From Sphingosinicella humi (GTDB taxonomy: Bacteria; Pseudomonadota; Alphaproteobacteria; Sphingomonadales; Sphingomonadaceae), in the NCBI RefSeq assembly GCF_003129465.1, contig NZ_QFFF01000001.1, positions 2,217,501 through 2,281,500 of the forward strand: 64,000 bases of DNA, written 5' to 3'. Below, piece after piece: positions 43,707 through 53,332 of the stretch. How positions within the stretch are numbered: position 1 is the stretch's first letter; each line of letters starts with the position of its first letter. A program made the translations under genes and the position numbers. The notes under the pieces were generated by a model that was given only the letters and a program-made list of their open reading frames with translations, made no database searches and was not told the DNA's origin.

Positions 43707-44381
43707 ATGAACAATTCGGCACCAAGGATCGCGCCCCGCGAAGGGCTTATCGACGAGGTGAAGGCTGCGCTCGGCGAGGCTTTCCTGTCGGCCAGGGACG
43801 CGGTCGGCGAAGTCTCCATCGACGTGCGCCGCGAAGCGCTGGTCGAAGCGATGACGACCCTTCGCGACCGCTTCGATTATCAGCAGCTGATGGAAATCGC
43901 CGGCGTCGACTATCCGGGCCGCGAGGAGCGGTTCGAGGTCGTCTACCACCTGCTTTCGGTCACGAAGAACCACCGCCTTCGGGTGCGGGTCTCGACCGAC
44001 GAGGAGAAGCCGGTTCCCTCCGTCACCGGCCTTTGGCCCGTCGCCGGCTGGCTGGAGCGTGAAGTGTTCGACATGTACGGCGTCCTCTTCGAGGGCAATC
44101 CGGACCTGCGCCGCATTCTCACCGATTACGGCTTCCGCGGCTTCCCGCAGCGCAAGGACTTCCCGCTCACCGGCTATGTCGAGCTGCGTTACTCCGAAGA
44201 GCAGAAAAGGGTCGTCTACGAGCCCGTTCGCCTCGCCCAGGACTTCCGCAATTTCGACTTCATGAGCCCGTGGGAAGGGGCCGAATATATTCTTCCGGGC
44301 GACGAGAAGGTTCAGCCGCAGCAGGCTGGCGCCCCGAGCCCGGTGAAGGCGGACGAGAAGGCCGCCGAGGTGAAGAAATGA
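43707..44381 (+). CDS. nuoC: NADH-quinone oxidoreductase subunit C
   Basis: Peripheral-arm subunit of 224 residues: FDYQQLMEIAGVDYPGREE, ERFEVVYHLLSV, then WLEREVFDMYGVLFEGNPDLRR and DYGFRGFPQRKDFPL, the NuoC signature. The C-terminus has a Lys/Glu/Ala-rich tail. It is not fused to nuoD, unlike in E. coli. Confidence 0.96.
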   Translation: MNNSAPRIAPREGLIDEVKAALGEAFLSARDAVGEVSIDVRREALVEAMTTLRDRFDYQQLMEIAGVDYPGREERFEVVYHLLSVTKNHRLRVRVSTDEEKPVPSVTGLWPVAGWLEREVFDMYGVLFEGNPDLRRILTDYGFRGFPQRKDFPLTGYVELRYSEEQKRVVYEPVRLAQDFRNFDFMSPWEGAEYILPGDEKVQPQQAGAPSPVKADEKAAEVKK

Positions 44382-44407
44382 TGGTGCGCGGCATTACGCT
44401 ATTGGGC

Positions 44408-44433
44408 GTCACCCCGGCTTCTGCCGGAATGAC
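44408..44433. repeat. Minimal palindromic unit, family A, between nuoC and nuoD
   Basis: GTCACCCCGGC, 4-nt loop, then GCCGGAATGAC: a single 26-bp hairpin, the shortest member of family A in the window. It ends 17 bases before the nuoD start. Confidence 0.7.
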
Positions 44434-44450
44434 GGGAGAGGAGTCGTCAC

Positions 44451-45686
44451 GTGACTGACACCCGCACCGAGATCTGGACCGAGAAGGAAGCGGCGACCGA
44501 GGGCGCGACTGCCTCCGAGATCGCGAACTACACGATCAACTTCGGCCCGCAGCATCCCGCCGCCCACGGCGTGCTCCGCCTCGTCCTCGAACTGGACGGC
44601 GAGATCGTGGAGCGTGTCGACCCGCATGTCGGCCTGCTTCACCGCGGCACCGAGAAGCTGTGCGAATACAAGACCTACCTCCAGGCGCTCCCTTATATGG
44701 ACCGCCTCGATTACGTCTCGCCGATGAGCCAGGAGCACAGCTATGTGCTCGCCATCGAGAAGCTGCTCGACCTGGAGGTGCCGCTTCGCGCCCAGTATCT
44801 GCGTGTCCTGTTCGCCGAGCTGACCCGCATCTCCAATCACCTGCTCAACATCGGCTCCCACATCATGGACGTCGGCGCGATGACGCCGAACCTTTGGCTG
44901 TTCGAGCTGCGCGAGGATCTCGTCAATTTCTACGAGCGGGCGTCGGGCGCGCGCATGCACGCCGCCTGGTTCCGCCCGGGCGGCGTCCATCAGGACGTGC
45001 CGCTGAAGCTCCTCGCCGACATCGGCGATTGGCTCGACAACCGCCTGCCCCGCCTGTTCGAGGACAGCCTCTCGCTCGTCATCGACAACCGCATCTTCAA
45101 GCAGCGCAACGTCGACATCGCCGTTGTCTCCAAGGAGGATGCGCTCGCCTGGGGCTTCTCCGGCCCGATGATCCGCGCCGCCGGCCTGCCCTGGGACATC
45201 CGCAAGTCGCAGCCCTACGACGTCTACGATCGGATGGAATTCGACATCCCCGTCGGCACCAAGGGCGACTGCTACGACCGCATGATGGTCCGCTGCGAGG
45301 AAGTGCGTCAGTCGGCGCGCATCATGAAGCAGTGCCTTCAGCAGATGCCGGAAGGCCCGGTCCAGACGCTCGACCGCAAGGTCGCTCCGCCCAAGCGGGC
45401 CGAGATGAAGCAGTCGATGGAAGCGCTCATCCACCACTTCAAGCTCTATACCGAGGGCTTCCACGTGCCCGCCGGCGAAGTCTATGTCGCGACCGAAAGC
45501 CCCAAGGGCGAGTTCGGCATCTACCTGGTCTCGGACGGCAGCAACAAGCCGTACCGCGTCAAGATCCGCCCGACCGCCTTCAGCCACCTCCAGGCGATGG
45601 ACTTCATGACCAAGGGCCACATGCTCGCCGACGTCACCGCCATCCTCGGCGCCATGGATATAGTCTTCGGGGAGTGCGACCGCTAA
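44451..45686 (+). CDS. nuoD: NADH-quinone oxidoreductase subunit D
   Basis: The 49-kDa subunit that forms the quinone site with NuoB. It has 411 residues: [45 protein letters not shown] and the C-terminal end [11 protein letters not shown] start with GGGAGAGGAG upstream. The stop shares one base with the nuoE ATG. Confidence 0.97.
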   Translation: MTDTRTEIWTEKEAATEGATASEIANYTINFGPQHPAAHGVLRLVLELDGEIVERVDPHVGLLHRGTEKLCEYKTYLQALPYMDRLDYVSPMSQEHSYVLAIEKLLDLEVPLRAQYLRVLFAELTRISNHLLNIGSHIMDVGAMTPNLWLFELREDLVNFYERASGARMHAAWFRPGGVHQDVPLKLLADIGDWLDNRLPRLFEDSLSLVIDNRIFKQRNVDIAVVSKEDALAWGFSGPMIRAAGLPWDIRKSQPYDVYDRMEFDIPVGTKGDCYDRMMVRCEEVRQSARIMKQCLQQMPEGPVQTLDRKVAPPKRAEMKQSMEALIHHFKLYTEGFHVPAGEVYVATESPKGEFGIYLVSDGSNKPYRVKIRPTAFSHLQAMDFMTKGHMLADVTAILGAMDIVFGECDR

Positions 45687-46354
45687 TGGCCGACGTCAAG
45701 AGAATGCCCGCCACCGAGGAAATCCGCGCCCGCTGGGGCGGTTTCGCCTGGACGGCCGAGAATGAACGCCAAGCCAAGGTCGTGATCGGCCGCTATCCGC
45801 CGGGGCGGCAGCATAGCGCGATCATTCCGCTGCTCGACCTCGCCCAGCGGCAGGTGGGGGCGGAGAACGAGACGCAGGGTTGGCTGCCCATTCCGGTGAT
45901 CGAATATGTCGCCCGCTATCTCGATATGCCCTATATGCGGGCCTACGAGGTCGCGACCTTCTATACCATGTTCAACCTGGCGCCGCTCGGCCGCCACCAT
46001 ATCCAGGTCTGCGGCACCACGCCCTGCATGCTGCGCGGCTCCGACGACGTGCTCGACGCCTGCTACAAGAAGGGCCTGAAGAAGGGCGCGACGACGCCGG
46101 ACGGCCTCTTCACCCTGAGCGAGGTCGAGTGCCTCGGCGCCTGCGCCAACGCGCCGATGGTCCAGATCAACGACGACAATTACGAGGACCTGACGTTCGA
46201 GAGCATGACCGCGATCCTCGAAGCCCTGGCGCGCGGCGAGGCGCCCAAGCCCGGCCCGCAGATCGAGCGCCAGACGAGCTGCCCCCAAGGCGGCCCGACG
46301 ACGCTGCCGGAGATGGTCGGCGAAAACCATGATTATCGGGGAGAATGGGCATGA
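45686..46354 (+). CDS. nuoE: NADH-quinone oxidoreductase subunit E
   Basis: The 24-kDa thioredoxin-like subunit with a [2Fe-2S] cluster. It has 222 residues: [18 protein letters not shown] and the ligands [10 protein letters not shown] and [14 protein letters not shown]-terminal extension of about 40 residues ([17 protein letters not shown]) is typical of alphaproteobacteria. Confidence 0.96.
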   Translation: MADVKRMPATEEIRARWGGFAWTAENERQAKVVIGRYPPGRQHSAIIPLLDLAQRQVGAENETQGWLPIPVIEYVARYLDMPYMRAYEVATFYTMFNLAPLGRHHIQVCGTTPCMLRGSDDVLDACYKKGLKKGATTPDGLFTLSEVECLGACANAPMVQINDDNYEDLTFESMTAILEALARGEAPKPGPQIERQTSCPQGGPTTLPEMVGENHDYRGEWA

Positions 46355-47658
46355 CCGTCGCTCCGCTCGCCGACAAGGACCGCATCTTCACCAACGTCTA
46401 TGGGTTCCAGCCCTGGAACCTGAAGGCGGCGCAGAAGCGCGGGGACTGGGACGATACCAAGACGCTGATGGCCATCGGCCAGGACGAGATCATCGAAGCG
46501 GTCAAGGCCTCGGGCCTGCGCGGCCGCGGCGGCGCCGGCTTCCCGACCGGCATGAAGTGGAGCTTCATGCCCAAGGAGCCGAGCGAGGGCCGGCCGAATT
46601 TCCTGGTCATCAACGCCGACGAGTCCGAGCCCGGCTCCTGCAAGGACCGCGAGATCATCCGCCACGATCCGCACAAGCTGATCGAAGGCGCGCTGATCGC
46701 CGGCTACGCCATGCGGGCGCGGGCCGCCTATATCTACATACGCGGCGAATTCATCCGCGAGGCGGAGACGCTCTTCGCCGCCGTGCAGGAAGCCTATGAT
46801 TACGGCCTCCTCGGCAAGAACGCCGCCAAGTCCGGCTACGATTTCGACGTCTTCGTCCACCGCGGCGCCGGCGCCTATATCTGCGGCGAGGAAACCGCCT
46901 TGCTGGAGAGCTTGGAAGGCAAGCCGGGCAAGCCGCGCCTGAAGCCGCCTTTCCCGGCCGGCGCGGGCCTCTATGGCTGCCCGACCACGGTCAACAACGT
47001 CGAATCCATTGCCGTCGTCCCGACCATCCTCCGCCGCGGCGCGACCTGGTTCGCCAGCTTCGGCCGCGAGAAGAACGAGGGCACCAAGCTCTTCCAGATC
47101 TCCGGTCATGTGAACAAGCCCTGCGTGGTCGAGGAGTGCATGGGCATTCCCTTCCGCGAGCTGATCGACCGTCATGCGGGCGGCATCCGTGGCGGCTGGG
47201 ACAACCTGCTCGCCGTCATCCCCGGAGGCTCCTCGGTCCCGCTCGTGCCCGCGCACGAGATCATGGACGCGCCGATGGACTTTGACGGCCTGCGCGACTT
47301 GAAGTCCGGCCTGGGCACCGCCGCCGTCATCGTCATGGACAAGTCGACCGACATCGTCCGCGCGATCAGCCGCATCTCCTATTTCTACAAGCACGAGAGT
47401 TGCGGCCAGTGCACGCCCTGCCGCGAGGGCACGGGCTGGATGTGGCGCGTGATGGAGCGCCTGCGCGAAGGCAATGCCGAGATCGGCGAGATCGACACCC
47501 TCCTCGATGTCACCAAGCAGGTCGAAGGCCACACCATCTGCGCCCTCGGCGACGCCGCCGCCTGGCCGATCCAAGGCCTCATCCGCCATTTCCGGCCGGA
47601 GATCGAGCGGCGCATCAACGAGAAGAACGGCGCCTCCATGATGGAGGCCGCGGAGTGA
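46351..47658 (+). CDS. nuoF: NADH-quinone oxidoreductase subunit F
   Basis: Binds NADH, FMN and a [4Fe-4S] cluster. It has 435 residues: [69 protein letters not shown] 46351 is preferred because GGGGAG lies 7 bases upstream and the ATGA overlaps the nuoE stop; ATG 46345 is too close to the ribosome binding site. Confidence 0.96.
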   Translation: MTVAPLADKDRIFTNVYGFQPWNLKAAQKRGDWDDTKTLMAIGQDEIIEAVKASGLRGRGGAGFPTGMKWSFMPKEPSEGRPNFLVINADESEPGSCKDREIIRHDPHKLIEGALIAGYAMRARAAYIYIRGEFIREAETLFAAVQEAYDYGLLGKNAAKSGYDFDVFVHRGAGAYICGEETALLESLEGKPGKPRLKPPFPAGAGLYGCPTTVNNVESIAVVPTILRRGATWFASFGREKNEGTKLFQISGHVNKPCVVEECMGIPFRELIDRHAGGIRGGWDNLLAVIPGGSSVPLVPAHEIMDAPMDFDGLRDLKSGLGTAAVIVMDKSTDIVRAISRISYFYKHESCGQCTPCREGTGWMWRVMERLREGNAEIGEIDTLLDVTKQVEGHTICALGDAAAWPIQGLIRHFRPEIERRINEKNGASMMEAAE

Positions 47659-48290
47659 TGTTGATCTCGCTCGCCATGGCGCTCCTTATGAGCCAGGCTC
47701 AGCCGGGGACGATGCCCGTGGACGTCGAGGCAATTGACGAGGCGATCGATTGCGCGATTGATGCCAACGGCCCCGCAGTCGTGCATCTTGCAGGAAGCAT
47801 CCCGAACTCGCCAGCCGAATTGGCGGCCTACGGAACTCTGGACGACGTTATTTCGGGATGTTTTCAAGATAGCGGACTGCCGGATACCCCGCGTACCCGC
47901 TCGCTATTCGCTGGACAGGCCGCGGAGCAATTGTACCGCAACCTTGGCTATCGCTTTAGCAGCCGGACTACTTACGAGAATTTGACGACGATCTCCTTGG
48001 CTCAGGCTATTGGAAGGCGAACTGAAGGTTGGCCACTCGCTGCGGCCATGGCGGAATGCATCGTTGCTCACTCTCCTAAGGATGTTGAAAAGCTGATGCG
48101 AACCCGCGCTGGATCGAAATCGGAAGACCGCGCGATCAAGGCGATCACAGCCGTTTTCCCAACCTGCGTTGATACAGGAAATCAGCTGAGTTTGGATCGC
48201 GCGGGGCTCCGCGCGGAGCTTGCGCGGGCCTTCTTTCGGTATCTTTCCCTTCCGACGGCTCTGCTTGAGGCCGCGGTGGAGACAAACTGA
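47658..48290 (+). CDS. Unknown exported protein inserted between nuoF and nuoG
   Basis: A 210-residue protein, not recognised. The N-terminus looks like a signal peptide ([15 protein letters not shown]). The mature part has four Cys, at positions suited to two disulfides (DCAI, GCFQ, ECIV, TCVD), and no obvious domain. Codon use is clearly less GC-rich than in the flanking nuo genes. Its ATG overlaps the nuoF stop (TGATG) and it ends 3 bases before nuoG, so it is expressed within the operon. It is not a standard complex I subunit; a supernumerary or assembly role is only a guess. Confidence 0.8.
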   Translation: MLISLAMALLMSQAQPGTMPVDVEAIDEAIDCAIDANGPAVVHLAGSIPNSPAELAAYGTLDDVISGCFQDSGLPDTPRTRSLFAGQAAEQLYRNLGYRFSSRTTYENLTTISLAQAIGRRTEGWPLAAAMAECIVAHSPKDVEKLMRTRAGSKSEDRAIKAITAVFPTCVDTGNQLSLDRAGLRAELARAFFRYLSLPTALLEAAVETN

Positions 48291-48293
48291 ATT

Positions 48294-50300
48294 ATGCCTA
48301 AGGTCAAAGTAGACGGCGTCGAGATAGAGGTTCCGCAGGGCGCGACCGTGCTGCAGGCTTGCGAGCTTGCCGGCAAGGAAATTCCACGCTTTTGCTATCA
48401 TGAGCGGCTGTCGATCGCCGGCAACTGCCGCATGTGCCTCGTCGAGGTGAAGCCGGGCCCGCCCAAGCCGCAGGCGTCCTGCGCGCTGCCCGCCAGCGAG
48501 GGCCAGGAAATCTTCACCATGACTCCGGGCGTCAAGAAGGCGCGCGAGGGGGTGATGGAGTTCCTGCTCATCAACCACCCGCTCGATTGCCCGATCTGCG
48601 ACCAGGGCGGCGAGTGCGACCTCCAGGACCAGGCCATGGCCTATGGCCGCGGCCATTCGCGCTTCCAGGAGAATAAGCGCGCGGTCACCGAGAAATATAT
48701 GGGCCCCGTGGTCAAGACGATCATGACGCGGTGCATTCAGTGCACGCGCTGTGTGCGGTTCGCCCAGGAAGTCGCCGGGGTCGAGGAGATCGGGATCATC
48801 GGGCGCGGCGAGAATGAGGAGATCACCTCCTATCTCGAAGGCACCCTCACCAGCGAGCTTTCGGGCAACGTCGTCGATCTCTGCCCGGTCGGCGCGCTCG
48901 TCTCCAAGCCGTACAGCTTCGAGGCGCGGCCCTGGGAGCTGCGCAAGATCCCGGCCATCGACGTGATGGACGCGGTCGGCACCAACATCCGCCTCGACGC
49001 CCGCATGCGCGAGGTGATGCGCGCGCTGCCGCGGATCAACGAGGACGTCAACGAGGAGTGGGCGCACGACAAGACCCGCCACGCCGTCGACGGTCTCTTG
49101 CGCAACCGGCTCGACCGGCCGTGGGTGCGCAAGGGCGGCAAGCTCCAGCCCGCGACCTGGGAAGAGGCGTTCGCCGTCATCGCCAAGCAGATGAAGGGCG
49201 CGAAGGGCGACCAGGTCGCCGCCATCGCCGGCGATCTCCAGGATCTCGAAAGCGTCTACGCGACGCAGGCGCTGCTCGGCGCCTATGGCTCCAACCTGCA
49301 CGAATGCCGTCAGGACGGCGCCCTCTACGACGTGTCGAGCCCTACCGCCTATCGGCTCAACTCCACCATCGCCGGACTGGAGGAGGCGAGGGCGATCCTC
49401 CTCGTCGGCACCAATCCGCGCTGGGAAGCGCCCCTGGTCAACACGCGCATCCGCAAGGCGATCAAGCGCGGCGCCAAGGTCTTTGCCATCGGGCCGGAGG
49501 TGGACCTCACCTATCCGGTGACTTGGCTGGGCAACGACCTGTCGCTCCTCGCCAAGCTGCCCAAGGAAATCTCGGAAGGCTTCAAGGGCGCGGCCAATCC
49601 GGCGGTCATCGTCGGCATGGGGGCCCTGGTGCATGAAGGCGCTTATGAAGGGGCGCGCGCCGCTGCGGCTTCGCTGGGCGCCACCTTCAACCTGCTCCAC
49701 ACCGCCGCTTCCCGCGTCGGTGCGCTCGACCTCAATTTCGTCACCAATGGCGGCGTCAGCGCCATTCGCGAGCGGGCAGGGGCGCTGAAGGCGCTGTTCC
49801 TGCTGGGCGTGGACGAGATGGACCTTTCCGCCTTCGCGGATACCTTCACCGTCTATATCGGCAGCCATGGCGATGCCGGCGTCAAGGTGGCCGACGTCAT
49901 TCTCCCGGCCGCGACCTATTCCGAAAAGCACGGCACTTACGTGAACACGGAAGGGCGGGTGCAGCTCTCCGAGCCGGCGGTGAACCCGCCGGGCGAGGCC
50001 CGTGAGGATTGGACGATCCTTCGCGCGCTGTCCGACGTCCTCGGCAAGACGCTGCCGTTCGACAACCTCCGGCAGCTTCGTGCCGCCATCGGCGCCACAA
50101 GGCCGCATCTGACGGTGTCCGGGCTGACCGCGTTCGATCCGCTGCCCGCGCCGGGGAAGGCGCCGAAGCTGTCGGGCGAGATCGTCTATCCGATTGCGGA
50201 CTTCTACCTCACCAACCCGATCGCCCGCTCCTCGCCCACGCTCCAGCGTTGCTCGGCCGAGATCCTCCACGGCGTGCAGTATGAAGAGGCGGCGGAGTGA
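48294..50300 (+). CDS. nuoG: NADH-quinone oxidoreductase subunit G
   Basis: The 75-kDa Fe-S subunit of the peripheral arm. It has 668 residues: an N-terminal 2Fe-2S ferredoxin domain (RFCYHERLSIAGNCRMCLVE), HPLDCPICDQGGECDLQDQ, RCIQCTRCVRF and a molybdopterin-oxidoreductase-like C-terminal part. The length is in the alphaproteobacterial range (shorter than the ~900 of E. coli). Confidence 0.97.
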   Translation: MPKVKVDGVEIEVPQGATVLQACELAGKEIPRFCYHERLSIAGNCRMCLVEVKPGPPKPQASCALPASEGQEIFTMTPGVKKAREGVMEFLLINHPLDCPICDQGGECDLQDQAMAYGRGHSRFQENKRAVTEKYMGPVVKTIMTRCIQCTRCVRFAQEVAGVEEIGIIGRGENEEITSYLEGTLTSELSGNVVDLCPVGALVSKPYSFEARPWELRKIPAIDVMDAVGTNIRLDARMREVMRALPRINEDVNEEWAHDKTRHAVDGLLRNRLDRPWVRKGGKLQPATWEEAFAVIAKQMKGAKGDQVAAIAGDLQDLESVYATQALLGAYGSNLHECRQDGALYDVSSPTAYRLNSTIAGLEEARAILLVGTNPRWEAPLVNTRIRKAIKRGAKVFAIGPEVDLTYPVTWLGNDLSLLAKLPKEISEGFKGAANPAVIVGMGALVHEGAYEGARAAAASLGATFNLLHTAASRVGALDLNFVTNGGVSAIRERAGALKALFLLGVDEMDLSAFADTFTVYIGSHGDAGVKVADVILPAATYSEKHGTYVNTEGRVQLSEPAVNPPGEAREDWTILRALSDVLGKTLPFDNLRQLRAAIGATRPHLTVSGLTAFDPLPAPGKAPKLSGEIVYPIADFYLTNPIARSSPTLQRCSAEILHGVQYEEAAE

Positions 50301-50322
50301 GGATTTTGAGCCGCAATAACCT

Positions 50323-50399
50323 CGTTCGTCCCGAGCGTAGTCGAGGGGCGTATGTGATGACTCAGTGCCAGCGCCCCTCGACTTCGCTCGGGACGAACG
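50323..50399. repeat. Palindromic repeat, family C (77 bp), between nuoG and nuoH
   Basis: Arms CGTTCGTCCCGAGCGTAGTC (from 50323) and the inverse ending at 50399, with loop GTGATGACTCAGTGCCAGC as in the other full copies. Confidence 0.9.
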
Positions 50400-50424
50400 G
50401 CTCTGATGTCCGGAGCAATTGCAA

Positions 50425-51576
50425 ATGACCGAATGGTTCCAGGGCACGCTCGGATACGGCTTCGGCTGGTTCGTCGCGACGCTCATCCTTATCCTGATGA
50501 TCGCGCTGCCGCTGATGCTGGCGGTCGCCATGATCATCTATGCCGATCGCAAGATCTGGGCGGCGATGGCGCTGCGCCGGGGCCCGAACGTCGTCGGCCC
50601 ATGGGGTCTGCTGCAGAGCTTCGCCGACGGCCTGAAGGTCTTCCTCCAGGAGACGATCATTCCCTCGGCGGCGAACCGGGGGCTCTTCCTCCTGGCCCCG
50701 ATCATTACCTTCACCGTCGCGCTGATCGGCTGGGCGGTGATCCCGTTCGGGCCGGGCATGGTGCTCGCCGACATCAATGTCGGCCTGCTCTACATTCTCG
50801 CCGCCTCGTCGCTTGGCGTCTACGGCGTGATCATCGCCGGCTGGTCGTCCAACTCCAAATATCCCTTCTACTCGGCGATGCGCGCTGCCGCGCAGATGGT
50901 GAGCTACGAAGTCTCCATCGGCTTCATTCTCATCTCCGTCATCCTCTGGGCCGGGACGTTCAACCTCTCCGGCATCATCGAGGCGCAGCGCAGCCACGTC
51001 TTCTTCCTGAACGGCTTCGGCTTCAATCCGCTGCTGTTCCCGATGGCGGTGATCTTCCTGATCTCCGCCATGGCGGAGACGGCACGCACGCCCTTCGACC
51101 TTACCGAGGCGGAGAGCGAACTCGTCGCCGGATACCAGACCGAATATAGCTCGATGAGCTTCGCCCTCTACTGGCTGGGCGAATATGCCAACGTCCTCTT
51201 GATGTGCGCGCTCAACGCCATCCTCTTCTGGGGCGGCTGGCTGCCCCCGATCGACTGGGCGCCGCTCTATCTCGTGCCGGGCATCCTGTGGTTCTTCCTC
51301 AAGATCTTCGTCTTCTTCTTCATCTTCTCCTGGGTGAAGGCGACCGTGCCGCGCTTCCGCTACGACCAGCTGATGCGGCTCGGCTGGAAGGTCTTCCTGC
51401 CGATCTCGCTCACCTGGGTGTTCCTGGTATCCGGCTATCTAATGCTGACCAAGGAACCGTGCCCGGCGCCCGGCACCGTCATCTCGCGGGATAATGCCGG
51501 CCTCTACATGCCGTCCTGCTCCTCCAGGACGCTGACCACCAACCAGGGCCTCGACGCGGCCGGAGCCACTTCATGA
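50425..51576 (+). CDS. nuoH: NADH-quinone oxidoreductase subunit H
   Basis: Membrane subunit at the quinone-channel interface. It has 383 residues with about eight to nine helices: [50 protein letters not shown] and [14 protein letters not shown] 50425 is preferred over the TTG six bases earlier, given CCGGAG at 50410. The stop overlaps nuoI (ATGA). Confidence 0.97.
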   Translation: MTEWFQGTLGYGFGWFVATLILILMIALPLMLAVAMIIYADRKIWAAMALRRGPNVVGPWGLLQSFADGLKVFLQETIIPSAANRGLFLLAPIITFTVALIGWAVIPFGPGMVLADINVGLLYILAASSLGVYGVIIAGWSSNSKYPFYSAMRAAAQMVSYEVSIGFILISVILWAGTFNLSGIIEAQRSHVFFLNGFGFNPLLFPMAVIFLISAMAETARTPFDLTEAESELVAGYQTEYSSMSFALYWLGEYANVLLMCALNAILFWGGWLPPIDWAPLYLVPGILWFFLKIFVFFFIFSWVKATVPRFRYDQLMRLGWKVFLPISLTWVFLVSGYLMLTKEPCPAPGTVISRDNAGLYMPSCSSRTLTTNQGLDAAGATS

Positions 51577-52055
51577 TCGCGCATTGGATCAAATCCTTCA
51601 CCCTCTGGGAGTTCGTGAAGGCGCATTGGCTGACCCTGAGATATTTCTTCAGGCCCAAGGCGACGATCAACTACCCTTACGAGAAGAACCCGATCTCGCC
51701 CCGCTTCCGCGGCGAGCATGCGCTGCGCCGTTATCCCAACGGCGAGGAGCGCTGCATCGCGTGCAAGCTGTGCGAGGCGGTGTGCCCGGCGCTGGCGATC
51801 ACGATCGAGGCCGAACCGCGCGAGGACGGCAGCCGCCGCACCACGCGCTACGACATCGACATGACCAAGTGCATCTACTGCGGCTTCTGCCAGGAAGCCT
51901 GCCCGGTGGATGCCATCGTCGAGGGGCCGAACTTCGAATTTTCGACCGAAACGCGCGAGGAGCTGCTCTACGACAAGGCGAAGCTGCTCGCCAACGGCGA
52001 CAAGTGGGAGCGGGCGATTGCGGCGAACCTTGCCGCCGATGCGCCCTACCGTTAA
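51573..52055 (+). CDS. nuoI: NADH-quinone oxidoreductase subunit I
   Basis: Two [4Fe-4S] clusters (N6a, N6b). It has 160 residues: [19 protein letters not shown] and [19 protein letters not shown] supply eight Cys. The usual NuoI length. Confidence 0.97.
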   Translation: MIAHWIKSFTLWEFVKAHWLTLRYFFRPKATINYPYEKNPISPRFRGEHALRRYPNGEERCIACKLCEAVCPALAITIEAEPREDGSRRTTRYDIDMTKCIYCGFCQEACPVDAIVEGPNFEFSTETREELLYDKAKLLANGDKWERAIAANLAADAPYR

Positions 52056-52075
52056 TGGCCCTGGCGTCCCGATTC

Positions 52076-52142
52076 CGTTCGGTCCGAGCGAAGTCGAGGA
52101 CCGCCTGCGCCCAACGTCTCTCGACTTCGCTCGAGACGAACG
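52076..52142. repeat. Palindromic repeat, family C variant, between nuoI and nuoJ
   Basis: Arms CGTTCGGTCCGAGCGAAGTC (from 52076) and the inverse ending CGAGACGAACG at 52142, with a shorter and unrelated loop. Confidence 0.8.
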
Positions 52143-52160
52143 AGAACTGAGACAGAGACC

Positions 52161-52772
52161 TTGATCCAGACGCTAGTCTTCTATCTGTTTGCGACCATCG
52201 TCATCGCCGCGGGCGTGATGACGATCGCGAGCCGGAATCCGGTGCACAGCGTGCTCTGGCTGATCCTCGCCTTCTTCAACGCGGCGGGGCTGATGCTGCT
52301 GGTCGGCGCCGAGTTCATCGCGATGCTGCTCGTCATCGTCTATGTCGGCGCGGTCGCCGTACTCTTCCTGTTCGTCGTGATGATGCTCGACATCGATTTC
52401 GCCGAGCTTCGCGCCGGGTTCGCCAAATATCTGCCGTTCGGCACGCTGCTGGCCCTCGTCCTTCTTGCCGAGATCATCTTCGCCGTCGCGGCGTGGAACG
52501 CGGGTGGCATCGAGGTCTCCGCCAAGGCGGCGCCGACCGACCCGAACGTGCCCAATATCGAGTTGCTCGGCACCGTTCTCTACACCCGCTATCTCTACGT
52601 TTTCGAAGGTGCGGGCCTCGTCCTGCTGGTCGCGATGGTCGGCGCCATCGTTCTCACTCAGCGCACGCGCCGCGGCACCCGCCCGCAGAACATCTCGGCT
52701 CAGAACCGCCGCCGGCCCGAGGACGCGATACGCAATATCGAACAGCCCGTGGGGCAGGGGGTGGAGCTGTGA
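52161..52772 (+). CDS. nuoJ: NADH-quinone oxidoreductase subunit J
   Basis: Membrane subunit of 203 residues with five helices: ASRNPVHSVLWLILAFFNAA and VGAEFIAMLLVIVYVGAVAV (the pi-bulge helix), then a C-terminal cytoplasmic tail. TTG start at 52161, 19 bases after a palindromic repeat. Confidence 0.95.
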   Translation: MIQTLVFYLFATIVIAAGVMTIASRNPVHSVLWLILAFFNAAGLMLLVGAEFIAMLLVIVYVGAVAVLFLFVVMMLDIDFAELRAGFAKYLPFGTLLALVLLAEIIFAVAAWNAGGIEVSAKAAPTDPNVPNIELLGTVLYTRYLYVFEGAGLVLLVAMVGAIVLTQRTRRGTRPQNISAQNRRRPEDAIRNIEQPVGQGVEL

Positions 52773-52786
52773 TCGAGGCGCTCACC

Positions 52787-52879
52787 GTCACCCCGGACTT
52801 GATCCGGGGTCCAGGATCACCGGCGGGGAAAGCTGGTCTCGAGCAGTGTTCATGGATGCCGGATCAAGTCCGGCATGAC
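52787..52879. repeat. Palindromic repeat, family A variant, between nuoJ and nuoK
   Basis: Left end GTCACCCCGGACTTGATCCG, right end TGCCGGATCAAGTCCGGCATG followed by AC at 52879, with an inner GATCACC/GTGTTCATGGA portion like the diverged copy at 11942-12010. Confidence 0.8.
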
Positions 52880-52902
52880 GAGCCTGGCAGGGAGTCCCGC
52901 TC

Positions 52903-53208
52903 ATGATCGGTCTCGGTCATTTCCTCGCGGTCGGCGCGATCCTGTTCGTGCTCGGCGTGTTCGGCATCTTCCTCAACCGAAAGAACGTCATCATCATCCT
53001 GATGGCGATCGAGCTCATCCTGCTCGCCGTGAACATCAACCTCGTCGCCTTCTCGGCCTATCTCGGCGACATGGTCGGCCAGGTGTTCGCCATGTTCGTG
53101 CTGACCGTGGCGGCGGGCGAGGCGGCGATCGGCCTCGCCATCCTCGTCATCTACTTCCGCGGCCGCGGCACGATCGCGGTCGACGACATTCATCAGATGA
53201 AGGGGTGA
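52903..53208 (+). CDS. nuoK: NADH-quinone oxidoreductase subunit K
   Basis: Proton-pathway membrane subunit of 101 residues with three helices: [40 protein letters not shown] (with the key Glu) and [17 protein letters not shown] (second Glu). Normal length. Confidence 0.96.
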   Translation: MIGLGHFLAVGAILFVLGVFGIFLNRKNVIIILMAIELILLAVNINLVAFSAYLGDMVGQVFAMFVLTVAAGEAAIGLAILVIYFRGRGTIAVDDIHQMKG

Positions 53209-53238
53209 TGATGATGAACCCCCACACGTCCTCAACGC

Positions 53239-53307
53239 CGTCATTGCGAGCGAAGCGAAGCAATCCAGATTCTGGATCGCCGCGTCGCTGCGCTCCTCGC
53301 GATGACG
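53239..53307. repeat. Palindromic repeat, family B, between nuoK and nuoL
   Basis: CGTCATTGCGAGCGAAGCGA at the left and the inverted CGCGATGACG end at 53307. It fills most of the spacer before nuoL. Confidence 0.85.
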
Positions 53308-53332
53308 GCCGCTTCATCTGCGTGATTCCGGC

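Noticed and set aside
47904-50537. 877-codon open frame on the minus strand opposite nuoG
   Set aside because: High-GC shadow of nuoG; Arg/Asp/Gly/His-rich composition with no domain, while nuoG has all Fe-S motifs.
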